DNA from: Allobrachymonas sp.
Lineage (GTDB): Bacteria; Pseudomonadota; Gammaproteobacteria; Burkholderiales; Burkholderiaceae_C
Direction: 5' to 3'
Assembly (NCBI GenBank): GCA_030529505.1
Contig: JAUMWT010000026.1
Location: 1 to 32,483 of the forward strand
Length of the DNA: 32,483 nt
Positions 1 to 7,636 of this stretch are shown here, one piece after another. Position numbers and translations under genes: made by a program. The first letter of the stretch is position 1. Every line of letters begins with the position of its first letter. The notes beneath the pieces were generated by a model that saw only the letters and a program-made list of their open reading frames with translations, searched no databases and had not been told where the DNA came from.

Positions 1-524
1 CTTGGCGCGGCCCGAGACAGACAGGGGCGCAACGCATGCAGCACCTTCTTGATCGGGACGCGCAGAGCGTGAAGAACACGGACACGGCCTCTCAAAAGGG
101 CTATGACGCCGGCAAGAAAGTTTCTGGCATCAAGCGTCACATCGCGGTGGATACTCAGGGCTTGCCGCATGCCATTGCGGTGAGCACGGCCAACGTCACC
201 GACCGTAAGGGAGCGCTACAGGCACTGCAGCGCTGCAAACACCGATTGAAGCGGGTACAAAGCCTGCTGTGTGACAGTGGCTATGTGGGCAAGCCCTTTG
301 CACAGGGCGTACAGGACATTCTGGGCGAGCACGTCAAGGTGCAGATAGCCAAGCGCAGTGAGTTGCACACGTTCAAGGTGATGCCCAAGCGCTGGATTGT
401 TGAGCGCAGCTTTGCCTGGCTGGAGAAGAACAGAAGGCTGTGGAAGAACTGCGAGAGGCTGCTGAACACCAGCTTGCAGTTCATCCACCTCGCTTTTCTG
501 GCTCTTGTCCTCAAAAGATCGTGA
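1..524 (+). pseudogene. IS5-family DDE transposase, C-terminal part, probably frameshifted
   Basis: The open frame from 36 to 524 gives 162 residues typical of the C-terminal half of IS427-group transposases. Blocks visible are DAQSVKNTDTAS with the first catalytic Asp, the GYDAGKKVSGIKRHIAVDT stretch, LLCDSGYVGKPF with a second Asp, and WIVERSFAWLEKNRRLWKNCER with the catalytic Glu. Just upstream the family normally reads PSL(I/L)VDAQSVKN. Here the matching peptide (...HAAPS) is in frame 2 up to position 49 and DAQSVKN is in frame 3, as if two bases were lost between about 47 and 57. The ATG at 36 is therefore probably not a true start. The gene is cut by the window edge, so it cannot be shown whether other full copies are active. 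Confidence 0.7.
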
Positions 525-533
525 ACAGGTTTT
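1..533 (+). mobile_element. IS5-family (IS427-like) insertion sequence, 3' portion
   Basis: The window opens inside an insertion sequence whose transposase is read on the plus strand. The right end lies just after the transposase stop: the stop codon at 522-524 falls inside the terminal sequence GATCGTGAACAGGT (517-530). The same 14-mer ends the small repeat element at 29965-29978. The left end lies outside the window. Family placement rests on the transposase sequence. The exact right boundary and target duplication cannot be fixed from one end. Confidence 0.75.
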
Positions 534-731
534 AAGGGCTCACTGCGATTGATTGCAGCCAGATGGAAGCAGGCAGGGCATGTGCGGGGTGGGAAATGGG
601 GCATTGCGCCCCATAGCCCATGAACCTCGTGCCCTGGGGGTCGGACAAAGCGAGTCAAGGCAGTGGCTGCATCGCTTTTGAACCTTGAACTTTGTCCATC
701 TGAAAAGCGATTGAACGTTGCCAATTAAGTA

Positions 732-1361
732 TCAAGCCGGTTTGTCGGCTTGTTGGGCCAGCAGGTCATCGTCAATGGCATCTGCCCGCTGCCGGGCGGG
801 GCGTGCGGTGTGGCGTTCGGCAAAGGCGACGAAGGCCGGGCGCGGTTCCAGCAACTTGAATTGCAGATACCAGCCGACATAAGCGGCCACCATCAGGTCG
901 GCGGCGGTGAAGGTGTTGCCGGCCAAGTGCTCGCGGTCTTTGAGCACTGCTTCCAGCGTGTCGAGCAGGTCTTGTTCAGTGCCAAAACCGGCCATTTCGG
1001 GTGTGGGCAGGGCGGTGCCTTTGGCTTTGGCCACCATCAGTTGCTCCAGCGGCGCCATGAAGCTGATCCAGCGGTAATAGCTGCCGCGCTCCGGGCTGAG
1101 CACTGGCGGGGCGAGCTTTTTCTCGGGCAGCAGATCGGCCAGATACATACAGATGGCGGCCACTTCCGTCACCACCATATCGCCATGCTTGAGGGCTGGC
1201 ACCTTGCCCATGGGGTTGATGGCCAGGTAGTCGGGCGCTTTCATCGTGGTGCCGTAAACGAGCAGAACGGTGTCGTAGGGCAGGCCGGTTTCTTCCAGCA
1301 TCCAGCGCGCCACGCGGCCGCGCGACATGGGGTGGGTGTAGAGGGTGAGGGGTGCGTTCAT
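732..1361 (-). CDS. glutathione S-transferase family protein
   Basis: This 209-residue protein has the two-domain GST layout. The thioredoxin-like part (about residues 1-80) opens with LTLYTHPMSRGRVARW and contains NPMGKVPAL at 49-57, the cis-Pro glutathione-binding loop, followed by TEVAAICMYLAD. The helical part carries the N-capping box motif FTAADLMVAAYV at 151-162. GSTs conjugate glutathione to electrophiles in the cytoplasm; the subclass and substrate are unknown. The start ATG (1361-1359) overlaps the stop of the upstream EVE-domain gene as ATGA, so translation is probably coupled. It is the last gene of the run that starts at the TfoX-like gene. Confidence 0.9.
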   Translation of the reverse strand: MNAPLTLYTHPMSRGRVARWMLEETGLPYDTVLLVYGTTMKAPDYLAINPMGKVPALKHGDMVVTEVAAICMYLADLLPEKKLAPPVLSPERGSYYRWISFMAPLEQLMVAKAKGTALPTPEMAGFGTEQDLLDTLEAVLKDREHLAGNTFTAADLMVAAYVGWYLQFKLLEPRPAFVAFAERHTARPARQRADAIDDDLLAQQADKPA

Positions 1362-1890
1362 GGTGATGCTCCTGTGCAGTTAAAGAAAGGGGGAGCGCAA
1401 TGCATGGCTGTGGCAATGCGGCTGAAATCGTCTTTGGCAATAGCCAAAAGGCCGAAGCGGAACTTGCAGCCCCAGCGTTTTGGGTCATCGGTAAAGGCCA
1501 GATGGGGAATGAGCGGACGAATGGGGGCGGGGCGGGTGTAAGGCACAAAGTGCATATTACGCCGCCAGGGGTGAAAGTCTGCGCTCATGTGCACCTGATA
1601 AACCGCGCCGGGAGCACTTCGCTCAAGGCGGTAAAGGCTTGCAGCGGCGTTTTGCTGCCAAAGCTTTGTGTCGGTGAGTAGTCAATCGCGCCATCGCCGG
1701 GGTGGAGGCGGCGCAGGGGTGCGGCCTTGCCGTGGCACACCTGCATGAAGCCGTCGGCTACGCCCAGCGCCACATGATCGGCACTGGCAACGGCAATCCA
1801 GTATCTGCGGCTTGCCGCTGGGGCAAAAACCGGAGCAAAAAGCGGGGTGGATTCAGGCATGGCGCGGTCTGTGCGGTCTGTGGGCTTCAT
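1358..1890 (-). pseudogene. EVE-domain protein gene, interrupted by a frameshift
   Basis: Two reading frames together make one EVE (PUA-like) domain. The first, from ATG 1890, contains [31 protein letters not shown] and [15 protein letters not shown], then runs out of frame after [11 protein letters not shown]. The second frame resumes with [33 protein letters not shown] and KFRFGLLAI down to the stop at 1358. One base appears to be missing in the G-run at 1610-1612 (CCC on the coding strand), where L-P-G-A-V-Y would otherwise read through. EVE domains bind modified bases in nucleic acids. The start overlaps the tag stop as ATGA, and the stop overlaps the GST start. A sequencing error is an alternative to a real mutation. 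Confidence 0.8.
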
Positions 1891-2617
1891 GCCCTGCTTG
1901 TGCCCGCCGCAGTGGCTAGCCACTGCGGCTTGCTGGCCAGCACGCGGGCGTACACGGGGCAGTCGGGCGCATGTGCGCCGGGCAGGTAGCCGCAGCTCAT
2001 CAAAAATTCCTTGATGATTTCACCGCCGATGAATTTGAACGGCTGTTGCTTGAAGGCCTTGATCCACGCCGCTAAGTCGCGCGGGTGCTGCGCATCCAGC
2101 CAGGCTTTGAAGCTGCCGTACTCGTTTTGCAGGCGGCGGATTTGCCGGGCGTTGTGAATGGCGGCGTTGATTTTCAGGCGGTTGCGCACAATGCCTGCGT
2201 CGGCCAGCAGGCGGGCGCGGTCGGCCTCGCCATAGGCGGCCACCTGGGCGATGTCAAAGCCGCTGTACGCGATGCGGAAGTTGTCTTGCTTTTTCAACAT
2301 CAATGTCCAGTTCAGAACCTGATCTCAACGTGAGGCGATGGGAAATGGAGCGGGATGGGATGCAAGGCGCAAATCGCAGTGCATAGCCCGTGCTATGGAC
2401 AAGATTTGCAACGAAGCAGACCGCCCGCCTCCATTTGCAAGCGCCCGTGAGGAGATTTCGAACAGGTTCTTGGGCCCGCCTGATTGATCTCGAGCAGCAG
2501 GCGGCCAAACAGGGCGTTGTTGTCAGCCAGCGCAAAGCCGTACACGTGGTCGTGGTAATGCTTGTTTGGGTCGGCCGTGTCGGGCGGCAGGGCGTTGGCA
2601 AAGGTGCAGTAGTTCAT
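1887..2617 (-). pseudogene. tag: DNA-3-methyladenine glycosylase I (Tag), split by a repeat element
   Basis: The N-terminal piece starts at ATG 2617 and reads MNYCTFANALPP...HYHDHVYG...LLLEINQAG. The C-terminal piece begins L-N-W-T-L-M-L-K-K-Q-D-N and continues to HAPDCPVY near the end. Joining them restores the family core ...LEINQAG/LNWTLMLKKQDNFR... with the Cys near residue 4, His 22 and the C-terminal H-x3-C as zinc ligands, and the Glu of LEINQAG at the catalytic position. Tag excises 3-methyladenine from alkylated DNA. Between the halves lies a roughly 160-bp inverted-repeat element (2313-2473) with stops in the reading frame, so no full enzyme can be made. The start overlaps the TfoX-like gene stop (ATGA). 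Confidence 0.88.
2313..2473 (-). mobile_element. MITE-like element inserted in tag
   Basis: Read on the minus strand this begins AAGAACCTGTTCGAAATCTCC and ends near CTCAACGTTGAGATCAGGTTCT-like sequence; it aligns along its whole length with the copy at 29814-29981. The shared core includes GGGCGGTCTGCT, the hairpin arms GCAAATC/GATTTGC and CATAGC/GCTATG, and CGCCTTGCATCCCATCCC. The end at 2313-2330 lacks about six bases (GTTCAC) of the terminal repeat. It carries no gene of its own. A target duplication could not be defined. Confidence 0.85.
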
Positions 2618-3033
2618 CGCTGGCGTGTTGGCTGCTTCATGGTTTTTGTTTGGAGTGGGCGCTTGGCAGCCCGGGCTTTTGGGGCTGCATCCGGCAGCGT
2701 CCGGTTGTGCTTCAGGGCCAGTTCAATCCAGTGGCCAAGCCGGGGCAGGGCGGTTTCGTCCAGATCGACGTAGCCGCGGTATTCCCGGCCCTTCATCACC
2801 GTGGCGCGCACGCCCTCGTGTTTGAGGGCTTCGTCGTGTGCAGCTTGGCCGATGCGCAGCATCACCTCGCAGCCATCGCGCCCACTGATGGCGGCGCACA
2901 TCTTGCCGCGCACCATGAAGGCCAGGCCGCCAAACATCTTTTTCTCGCTGATCTCGCTCACGGCCACGCCATCGGGCAGGTGCTGCATCAGCAAGCGGCG
3001 CACCTGGGCGGCCAAATCTTTGTTGTAGGGCAT
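2614..3033 (-). CDS. TfoX N-terminal domain protein
   Basis: This 139-residue protein starts MPYNKDLAAQVRRLL at ATG 3033, with AGGAG seven bases upstream. Features of the TfoX-N fold are EKKMFGGLAFMVRGKMCAAI, then RDGCEVMLRIG and the C-terminal REYRGYVDLDETAL. Full-length TfoX (Sxy) proteins act in competence regulation, but single-domain proteins like this one have no firmly assigned role. A basic tail (KARAAKRPLQTKTMKQPTRQR region) follows the domain. Its stop overlaps the tag start as ATGA, so it heads the coupled run tfoX-like, tag, EVE, GST. An upstream in-frame extension to 3243 has no supporting homology and was not used. Confidence 0.85.
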   Translation of the reverse strand: MPYNKDLAAQVRRLLMQHLPDGVAVSEISEKKMFGGLAFMVRGKMCAAISGRDGCEVMLRIGQAAHDEALKHEGVRATVMKGREYRGYVDLDETALPRLGHWIELALKHNRTLPDAAPKARAAKRPLQTKTMKQPTRQR

Positions 3034-3146
3034 GTGCTTCTCCTGCTTTCGGGCATGGCCTCGTGTCAAGGTCTCGGTACGGTGCACAGGGTGTGGAAAG
3101 GGCGTGAAAAGGGAGGCGGCCGCCTGTGCCTGCATGGAGGCGCACC

Positions 3147-3581
3147 TTACCAATCCACGGTTTCGTCGTTGCCACCGGCCATCGGCGGCCAGCCTTTGTA
3201 GTGTGGCAAATCGTCTTTGACTGGCAGCACGGCGTGCTGGCACTGGATGTGCATCTGCGGTTGAAAGTGCCCGGGCGGCAATAAAAAAGCGTTGACGCTG
3301 CGCAGGCCCATATCGGCCAGTTCAGAAAACAGATGCGTGCCGCAAGCCGCGCAAGCCATGCGCGGGGTGGTTTTGAGGATACGTGCATGCAGCTGGCCGT
3401 GCGTGACGGTGACGGCTGCAGCGGGGTAAACCGCCGAGGCCACATAGGCCGCGGCGTGCGCGCTGCGGCAGTCGTCGCAATGGCAATACAGCTGGGCGAT
3501 GGGCGTGCCGCCCAGTTCAATGCGCACTTGGCCGCAAGGGCAGCGCAGCGGCAAAACAGCAGGGGTGTTGGTGTGTGGCAT
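3147..3581 (-). CDS. GFA / CENP-V domain protein (glutathione-dependent formaldehyde-activating-like)
   Basis: This 144-residue protein carries the zinc-binding Cys pattern of the GFA fold: RCPCGQVRIEL near the start, YCHCDDCRSAHAAAY, and MACAACGTHLFSELADMGLRSVNAFLL in the second half. The family is named after formaldehyde-glutathione adduct formation, but most members have no proven activity. The start is uncertain: ATG 3581 is used here, while a TTG at 3608 would overlap the azoreductase stop as TTGA and add nine residues. It lies directly downstream of the azoreductase gene and 113 bases upstream of the TfoX-like gene on the same strand. Confidence 0.85.
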   Translation of the reverse strand: MPHTNTPAVLPLRCPCGQVRIELGGTPIAQLYCHCDDCRSAHAAAYVASAVYPAAAVTVTHGQLHARILKTTPRMACAACGTHLFSELADMGLRSVNAFLLPPGHFQPQMHIQCQHAVLPVKDDLPHYKGWPPMAGGNDETVDW

Positions 3582-3604
3582 CGGTTTGGGCAGACCCGGG
3601 GCTT

Positions 3605-4237
3605 TCAATTCGCCAAAAAATCCGGCAGCTTGGCGCTCAGTTCGGCAAAGGCTTCGTTCAGTGCGGCCTGCATGCCAATGGCTGGCGCATTCGTGCCTTC
3701 GGTGCGCACCACGTCCACACGGTCAAAACCGAGGAAGCTGCCCAGCAGGGCTTGCAGATAGGGCGCCGTAAAGTCCATATGGGCAAAGCCGCCTTGGCTG
3801 AAAACGCTGCCGCTGGTAATCAGAATTAACGCTTTGTGACCGCCCATCAGTCCTTGCGGTTGGCCGTTTTCACCGTAGCGAAAGGTTTGCCCAGGCACCA
3901 CGATGTTGTCCACCCAGTCTTTCAACCGTGCGGGGATGCCGAAGTTGTACATGGGCATGGCAATGATCAAACGAGAGGCGGATGTGAACTGTGCGACCAG
4001 CTCGTGCATGCGCTCGGCCAGTGTTTCTTCGGCTGCGTTAAGCAGGGCTTGTTTGAATACGGTTTTGATGTGTATGTCGCGCATGGTCTTATCCAGCGGG
4101 GGAATGGTGGCTTCGGCCAGATTCAGCACATCGACGCTGTCTTCTGGTAATTGCTTTAACAGATGTTGCACCATCTGGTGCGTGGCGGAATCGGCCGCAT
4201 GCGGGGCGGGGTGAGCGTTGATCAGCAGGGTTTTCAT
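3605..4237 (-). CDS. azoR: FMN-dependent NADH-azoreductase
   Basis: The 210-residue sequence is a flavodoxin-fold quinone/azo reductase. MKTLLINAHPAP opens the phosphate-binding first strand and loop; PMYNFG at 95-100 followed by IPARLKDWVDNIV is the AzoR FMN-binding signature; LILITSGSVFSQGG is the next conserved loop. AzoR reduces quinones and azo compounds with NADH in the cytoplasm and is linked to thiol and electrophile stress. A good ribosome site (GGAGTGAG) lies just before the ATG. It is downstream of a same-strand WYL regulator, and an imperfect inverted repeat at 4270-4307 lies in its upstream region. Confidence 0.92.
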   Translation of the reverse strand: MKTLLINAHPAPHAADSATHQMVQHLLKQLPEDSVDVLNLAEATIPPLDKTMRDIHIKTVFKQALLNAAEETLAERMHELVAQFTSASRLIIAMPMYNFGIPARLKDWVDNIVVPGQTFRYGENGQPQGLMGGHKALILITSGSVFSQGGFAHMDFTAPYLQALLGSFLGFDRVDVVRTEGTNAPAIGMQAALNEAFAELSAKLPDFLAN

Positions 4238-4269
4238 CGCTTCTCACTCCTTGATCGAGGAAACAGACC

Positions 4270-4307
4270 CTACTGTATGAAAAGGCGCTGCCAGTTTCTG
4301 TCAGTAG
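4270..4307. promoter_or_regulatory. inverted repeat upstream of azoR, candidate operator
   Basis: CTACTG at 4270-4275 is repeated inverted as CAGTAG at 4302-4307. Extended to 13 bases per arm (CTACTGTATGAAA / TTTCTGTCAGTAG), ten positions are complementary. The repeat starts 33 bases upstream of the azoR start, where a promoter would be expected. Binding by the neighbouring WYL regulator is an inference only. Confidence 0.4.
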
Positions 4308-4451
4308 TGTGTGCTTGACGGTGCTGCGATTCGCCGTGCAAGTTGGCGAAGCAGGGGCCAGATCCAACAAACCCGAAAGTTGAAGAAAAGCAGGCTGCAA
4401 GTGGCTGTCAGGCGATGCAGCCAGCCTGCGTCAACTGGAACCAGTTTTGCC

Positions 4452-5153
4452 TCAAATCTCGTCGGCATCGAAGCCCATGTGTGCCCGCCATTGGCGCAGC
4501 AGGATGGGGCGGCGCTGGGGGTAGCGCTGGCCCGTATCGGCCAGGGCCAGCACGCGGTCGGCGCGAAAGTGGCGAAAGTCTTGCCGCAGTTCGCACCAGG
4601 CGGCGATCAAGCGCGCCTGATCGAAAAAGGCCATGGCAAAGGGCCAGATGCGCCGCTGGGTGGGCGCGCCGTCGGCAGCGCGGTAATCCATGAGCAGGGC
4701 GTGTTCGTCGCGAATGGCGCGGCGCAGCGTGGGCAGCCAAGGCGCAGGCGGCGGATCGATGAAGCGCTTGGGCACGAACAGGCCGCTGGTTTCAACCGCA
4801 AGCCGCAAATTGGCGGGCAGCACGTTGGCGATGCGCTGCATGGCGTGCCGGGCGGCGTGCGCCAGTTCGGGGTCTGCCGCTTGGCTGGCCACCCAGCGGG
4901 CGCCCAGCACCAGCGACTCCAGCTCCTCGGCGCTGAACATGAGCGGCGGCAGCGTGAAGCCGGGGCGCAGCACATAACCGATGCCTGTGTCGCCCTCAAT
5001 CTGCGCGCCTTGCTCGCGCAGGGTGGCGATGTCGCGATAGAGCGTGCGCAGGCTTACGCCCAGTTCATTGGCCAGTGCGCTGCCTGCCACGGGTTGGCGT
5101 TGGCGGCGCAGGGCTTCGAGCAGTTGCAGCAGGCGGGCAGCGCGGGATGACAT
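4452..5153 (-). CDS. YafY-type transcriptional regulator (HTH + WYL domain)
   Basis: The protein has 233 residues. Residues 1-60 form a DeoR-like winged helix with SALANELGVSLRTLYRDIATL as the recognition part. IEGDTGIGYVLRPGFTLPPLMFSAEEL is the wing and linker typical of YafY proteins. The WYL region follows around HALLMDYRAADG...RRIWPFAMAFFDQARLIAAWCELRQDFRHFRADRV. WYL regulators usually respond to a small ligand and often control an adjacent gene. It is transcribed towards azoR, from which it is separated by 214 bases containing an inverted repeat. Its ligand is unknown. Confidence 0.88.
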   Translation of the reverse strand: MSSRAARLLQLLEALRRQRQPVAGSALANELGVSLRTLYRDIATLREQGAQIEGDTGIGYVLRPGFTLPPLMFSAEELESLVLGARWVASQAADPELAHAARHAMQRIANVLPANLRLAVETSGLFVPKRFIDPPPAPWLPTLRRAIRDEHALLMDYRAADGAPTQRRIWPFAMAFFDQARLIAAWCELRQDFRHFRADRVLALADTGQRYPQRRPILLRQWRAHMGFDADEI

Positions 5154-5208
5154 GGCAAGAAGCGTAGCAGGAGCGGCCGGTCTGCCCCTACCTAACTGCT
5201 GGTGTGGC

Positions 5209-6114
5209 TTACAGGTTCTGCAAGCGCTCGACCGACGGGGCGTAGTAATAGGCGCCCGAAACGGCTGCAGTCAAGTGCTTGAGCAGCAAGTCGTGCTTGC
5301 CATCGGCGTGGCCGAACATGCTCAGCAGCTGCTTTTCGATGTTGTAGAGCGTGCCACAGTAGGCGATGAACATCAGGCCGTGCTCGCCCGACGCGGTGCC
5401 GTAGGGCAGGCTGCGGCGCACGATTTTCAGGCCCACGCCATCTTCCTTGAGGTTGACGCGATCCACGTGCGAATCGGGCCGCCGCACTTCTTTGTCGAGC
5501 TTGACGTTGGTCTGTTTGGTGCGGCCAATGGCGGCCTCTTGCTCGGCCAGGGGCAGGCGGTTCCACTTCTTCAAATCGTGGCGGTATTTTTGCAGCAGCA
5601 CGTAGCTGCCGCCCGCATCGGGCTGGCCGGCCGCGATGGTGCCGAATTGCGTGATTTTTTCGCCTTGCGGGTTGTCCGATCCGTCCACAAAACCGTCCAG
5701 CCCGCGCTCTTCGATCCAGCGAAAGCCGTGGGTCTCGTTTTTGACGGCAATGCTTTCGCCAAAGGCATTGAGCACGTCCATCGCCAGCGAAAAGTTCACG
5801 TCTGGCCGCATCGATTGGATGTGAAACATCAAGTCGTGCTGGGTGGCTGGTGCCAGCCCGTTGCCCAGCGGGGCAAAGGGTTTGATTTCGCGGCCTTCTG
5901 CCGTGTGGCCAAAGCCTGCCCAATAGGCGCTGCCAAAAGCGATGGTGAGGCCCAGTGTGGCTTCGGGGTACTGCGCTTGCAGGCGCGTAACAGCCTCCAC
6001 GCTTTGGCGGCAGGCGTGGGCAATGCTGGCGCGGTCGCTGGTGGCGATGCCGGCTTCGATGAAGACACCGGCCTTGCAATGGTCGGGCACGATGGCGGAT
6101 TGGGGTTGGCTCAT
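5209..6114 (-). CDS. Dyp-type peroxidase (YfeX-like)
   Basis: This 301-residue protein matches the length of YfeX-type dye-decolourising peroxidases. GFVDGSDNP at 141-149 is the GxxDG motif with the distal Asp144. His216 in RPDSHVDRVN fits the proximal haem ligand, and Arg233 in IVRRSLPYGT the distal Arg. The family oxidises varied substrates with hydrogen peroxide, and YfeX members also act on porphyrins. No signal peptide is seen, so it is probably cytoplasmic. The chosen ATG (6114) follows AAAGAAAGGAAAC; a longer frame to 6225 has no homology. The gene follows hom on the same strand, where thrC would usually be expected. A tandem 13-bp duplication lies about 80 bases upstream. Confidence 0.9.
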   Translation of the reverse strand: MSQPQSAIVPDHCKAGVFIEAGIATSDRASIAHACRQSVEAVTRLQAQYPEATLGLTIAFGSAYWAGFGHTAEGREIKPFAPLGNGLAPATQHDLMFHIQSMRPDVNFSLAMDVLNAFGESIAVKNETHGFRWIEERGLDGFVDGSDNPQGEKITQFGTIAAGQPDAGGSYVLLQKYRHDLKKWNRLPLAEQEAAIGRTKQTNVKLDKEVRRPDSHVDRVNLKEDGVGLKIVRRSLPYGTASGEHGLMFIAYCGTLYNIEKQLLSMFGHADGKHDLLLKHLTAAVSGAYYYAPSVERLQNL

Positions 6115-6191
6115 GGCGGATGTTTCCTTTCTTTTGTTCTTCAGTGGCGGATTCGACAAAGGCTGCCAGCGCGTGGTCTGGGCAGCCTTGT

Positions 6192-6217
6192 TCGTATGGC
6201 AATCTCGTATGGCAATC
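6192..6217. repeat. tandem duplication of a 13-mer upstream of the Dyp peroxidase
   Basis: TCGTATGGCAATC occurs twice with no gap (6192-6204 and 6205-6217). It lies between hom and the peroxidase start. It could be an operator pair or a simple duplication. Confidence 0.8.
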
Positions 6218-6295
6218 CCGCCCACTAAGCAGCGGGCGGTTTTCTGGATCCAGCGCTCAGATCTGGTGTTTGCAACCGGCGTTCAAAATCGCTTA

Positions 6296-7636
6296 TCAGG
6301 CCAGCTCCTCTTTGCGGATGCGCACGATGGGCGCGAGCACGCTGGGCAGGGCTTGCAATTGGGCCAGGGCGGCGTTCATGGCGCCTTCACGCGCATCGTG
6401 GGTGAGGATGATCAGGTCGGTCTGCTCGCAGCCCTCGCCGCCGATCTCATCTGCCTCGCGCTGCAGCACGGCGTCGATGCTGATGCCGCTGTTGGACAAG
6501 ATGCTGGCCACACGCGCCAGCACGCCGGTTTCATCGGCCACGCGCAGGCGCAGGTAATAGCTGGTGATGATTTGATCCATGGGCAGCACGCCCACGTTCT
6601 GCCGCACGCCAGGCTGAAAGGCCAGGGGCGGCACGCGGTGCTGCGGATCGCTGGCGGCCAGGCGGGCCACGTCCACCAGGTCGGCAATCACGGCGCTGGC
6701 GGTGGGCTCGCTGCCCGCGCCCTTGCCGTAATACAGCGTAGTGCCCACGGCATCGCCGTGCACCACAACGGCGTTCATCGCGCCTTCCACATTGGCGATC
6801 AGGCGCTTGGCGGGCACCAGCGTGGGGTGCACGCGCAGCTCCACGCCCTGGGTGTTGCCCTTGGCGTCTTCGCGCCGCTTGGCCATGCCCAGCAGCTTGA
6901 TGCGGTAGCCCAGCTGCTCGGCGTATTTGATGTCGGTTGCGGCCAGTTGGGTGATGCCTTCGATATGGGCTTTGTCGAACTGCACGGGTATGCCGTAGGC
7001 GATGGCGCTCATCAGCGTGGCTTTGTGCGCGGCGTCCACGCCTTCGATGTCGAAGGTTGGGTCGGCTTCTGCATAGCCCAGGCGTTGGGCCTCCTTCAGC
7101 ACCACGTCAAAGTCCAAGCCCTTGTCGCGCATTTCGCTCAGGATGAAATTGGTGGTGCCATTGATGATGCCGGCCAGCCACTGGATGCGGTTGGCCGTGA
7201 GCCCTTCGCGCAGCGCCTTGATGATGGGGATGCCACCGGCCACGGCCGCCTCAAACGCCACCATCACGCCCTGTTTTTGCGCGACCTCGAAAATCTCTGT
7301 GCCATGCAGGGCCAGCAGGGCCTTGTTGGCCGTGACCACATGCTTGCCGTTGGCAATGGCGGCCAGCACCAGGTCTTTGGCGAAGGTGTAGCCGCCAATC
7401 AGTTCCACCACCACGTCGATGTCGGGGCGGGCGGCTGCGGCCAGGGCATCGGTCATGATCTCGACGCCATCGCCAACGATGCCGCGCGCGCGCTCCACCG
7501 AGCGATCGACCACGACCCTGATTTCAATGCCACGGCCCGCGCGGGCCTTGATTTCGGCCTGATTGCGTTGCAGGACCTTGAAAACACCGCTGCCAACGGT
7601 ACCGATGCCTACGAGAGCTACTTTGAGAGATTCCAT
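6296..7636 (-). CDS. hom: homoserine dehydrogenase
   Basis: This 446-residue enzyme reduces aspartate semialdehyde to homoserine in the threonine and methionine pathways. The NAD(P)-binding loop is VGIGTVGSGVF at 9-19. The catalytic domain includes VTANKALLALHG, AGGIPIIKALREGLTANRIQ, GIINGTTNFILSEM and EAQRLGYAEADPTFDIEGVDAAHK. The C-terminal ACT domain (YYLRLRVADETGVLARVASILS onward) is the usual site of threonine feedback. No strong ribosome site precedes the ATG, but an upstream gene overlaps its start by 19 bases, so coupling is likely. thrC, the usual next gene in this group of bacteria, is absent downstream. Confidence 0.96.
   Translation of the reverse strand: MESLKVALVGIGTVGSGVFKVLQRNQAEIKARAGRGIEIRVVVDRSVERARGIVGDGVEIMTDALAAAARPDIDVVVELIGGYTFAKDLVLAAIANGKHVVTANKALLALHGTEIFEVAQKQGVMVAFEAAVAGGIPIIKALREGLTANRIQWLAGIINGTTNFILSEMRDKGLDFDVVLKEAQRLGYAEADPTFDIEGVDAAHKATLMSAIAYGIPVQFDKAHIEGITQLAATDIKYAEQLGYRIKLLGMAKRREDAKGNTQGVELRVHPTLVPAKRLIANVEGAMNAVVVHGDAVGTTLYYGKGAGSEPTASAVIADLVDVARLAASDPQHRVPPLAFQPGVRQNVGVLPMDQIITSYYLRLRVADETGVLARVASILSNSGISIDAVLQREADEIGGEGCEQTDLIILTHDAREGAMNAALAQLQALPSVLAPIVRIRKEELA

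Noticed and set aside
2305-2480. Target-site duplication around the element in tag.
   Set aside because: The bases flanking the element do not form a clear repeat, and one end is partly deleted.
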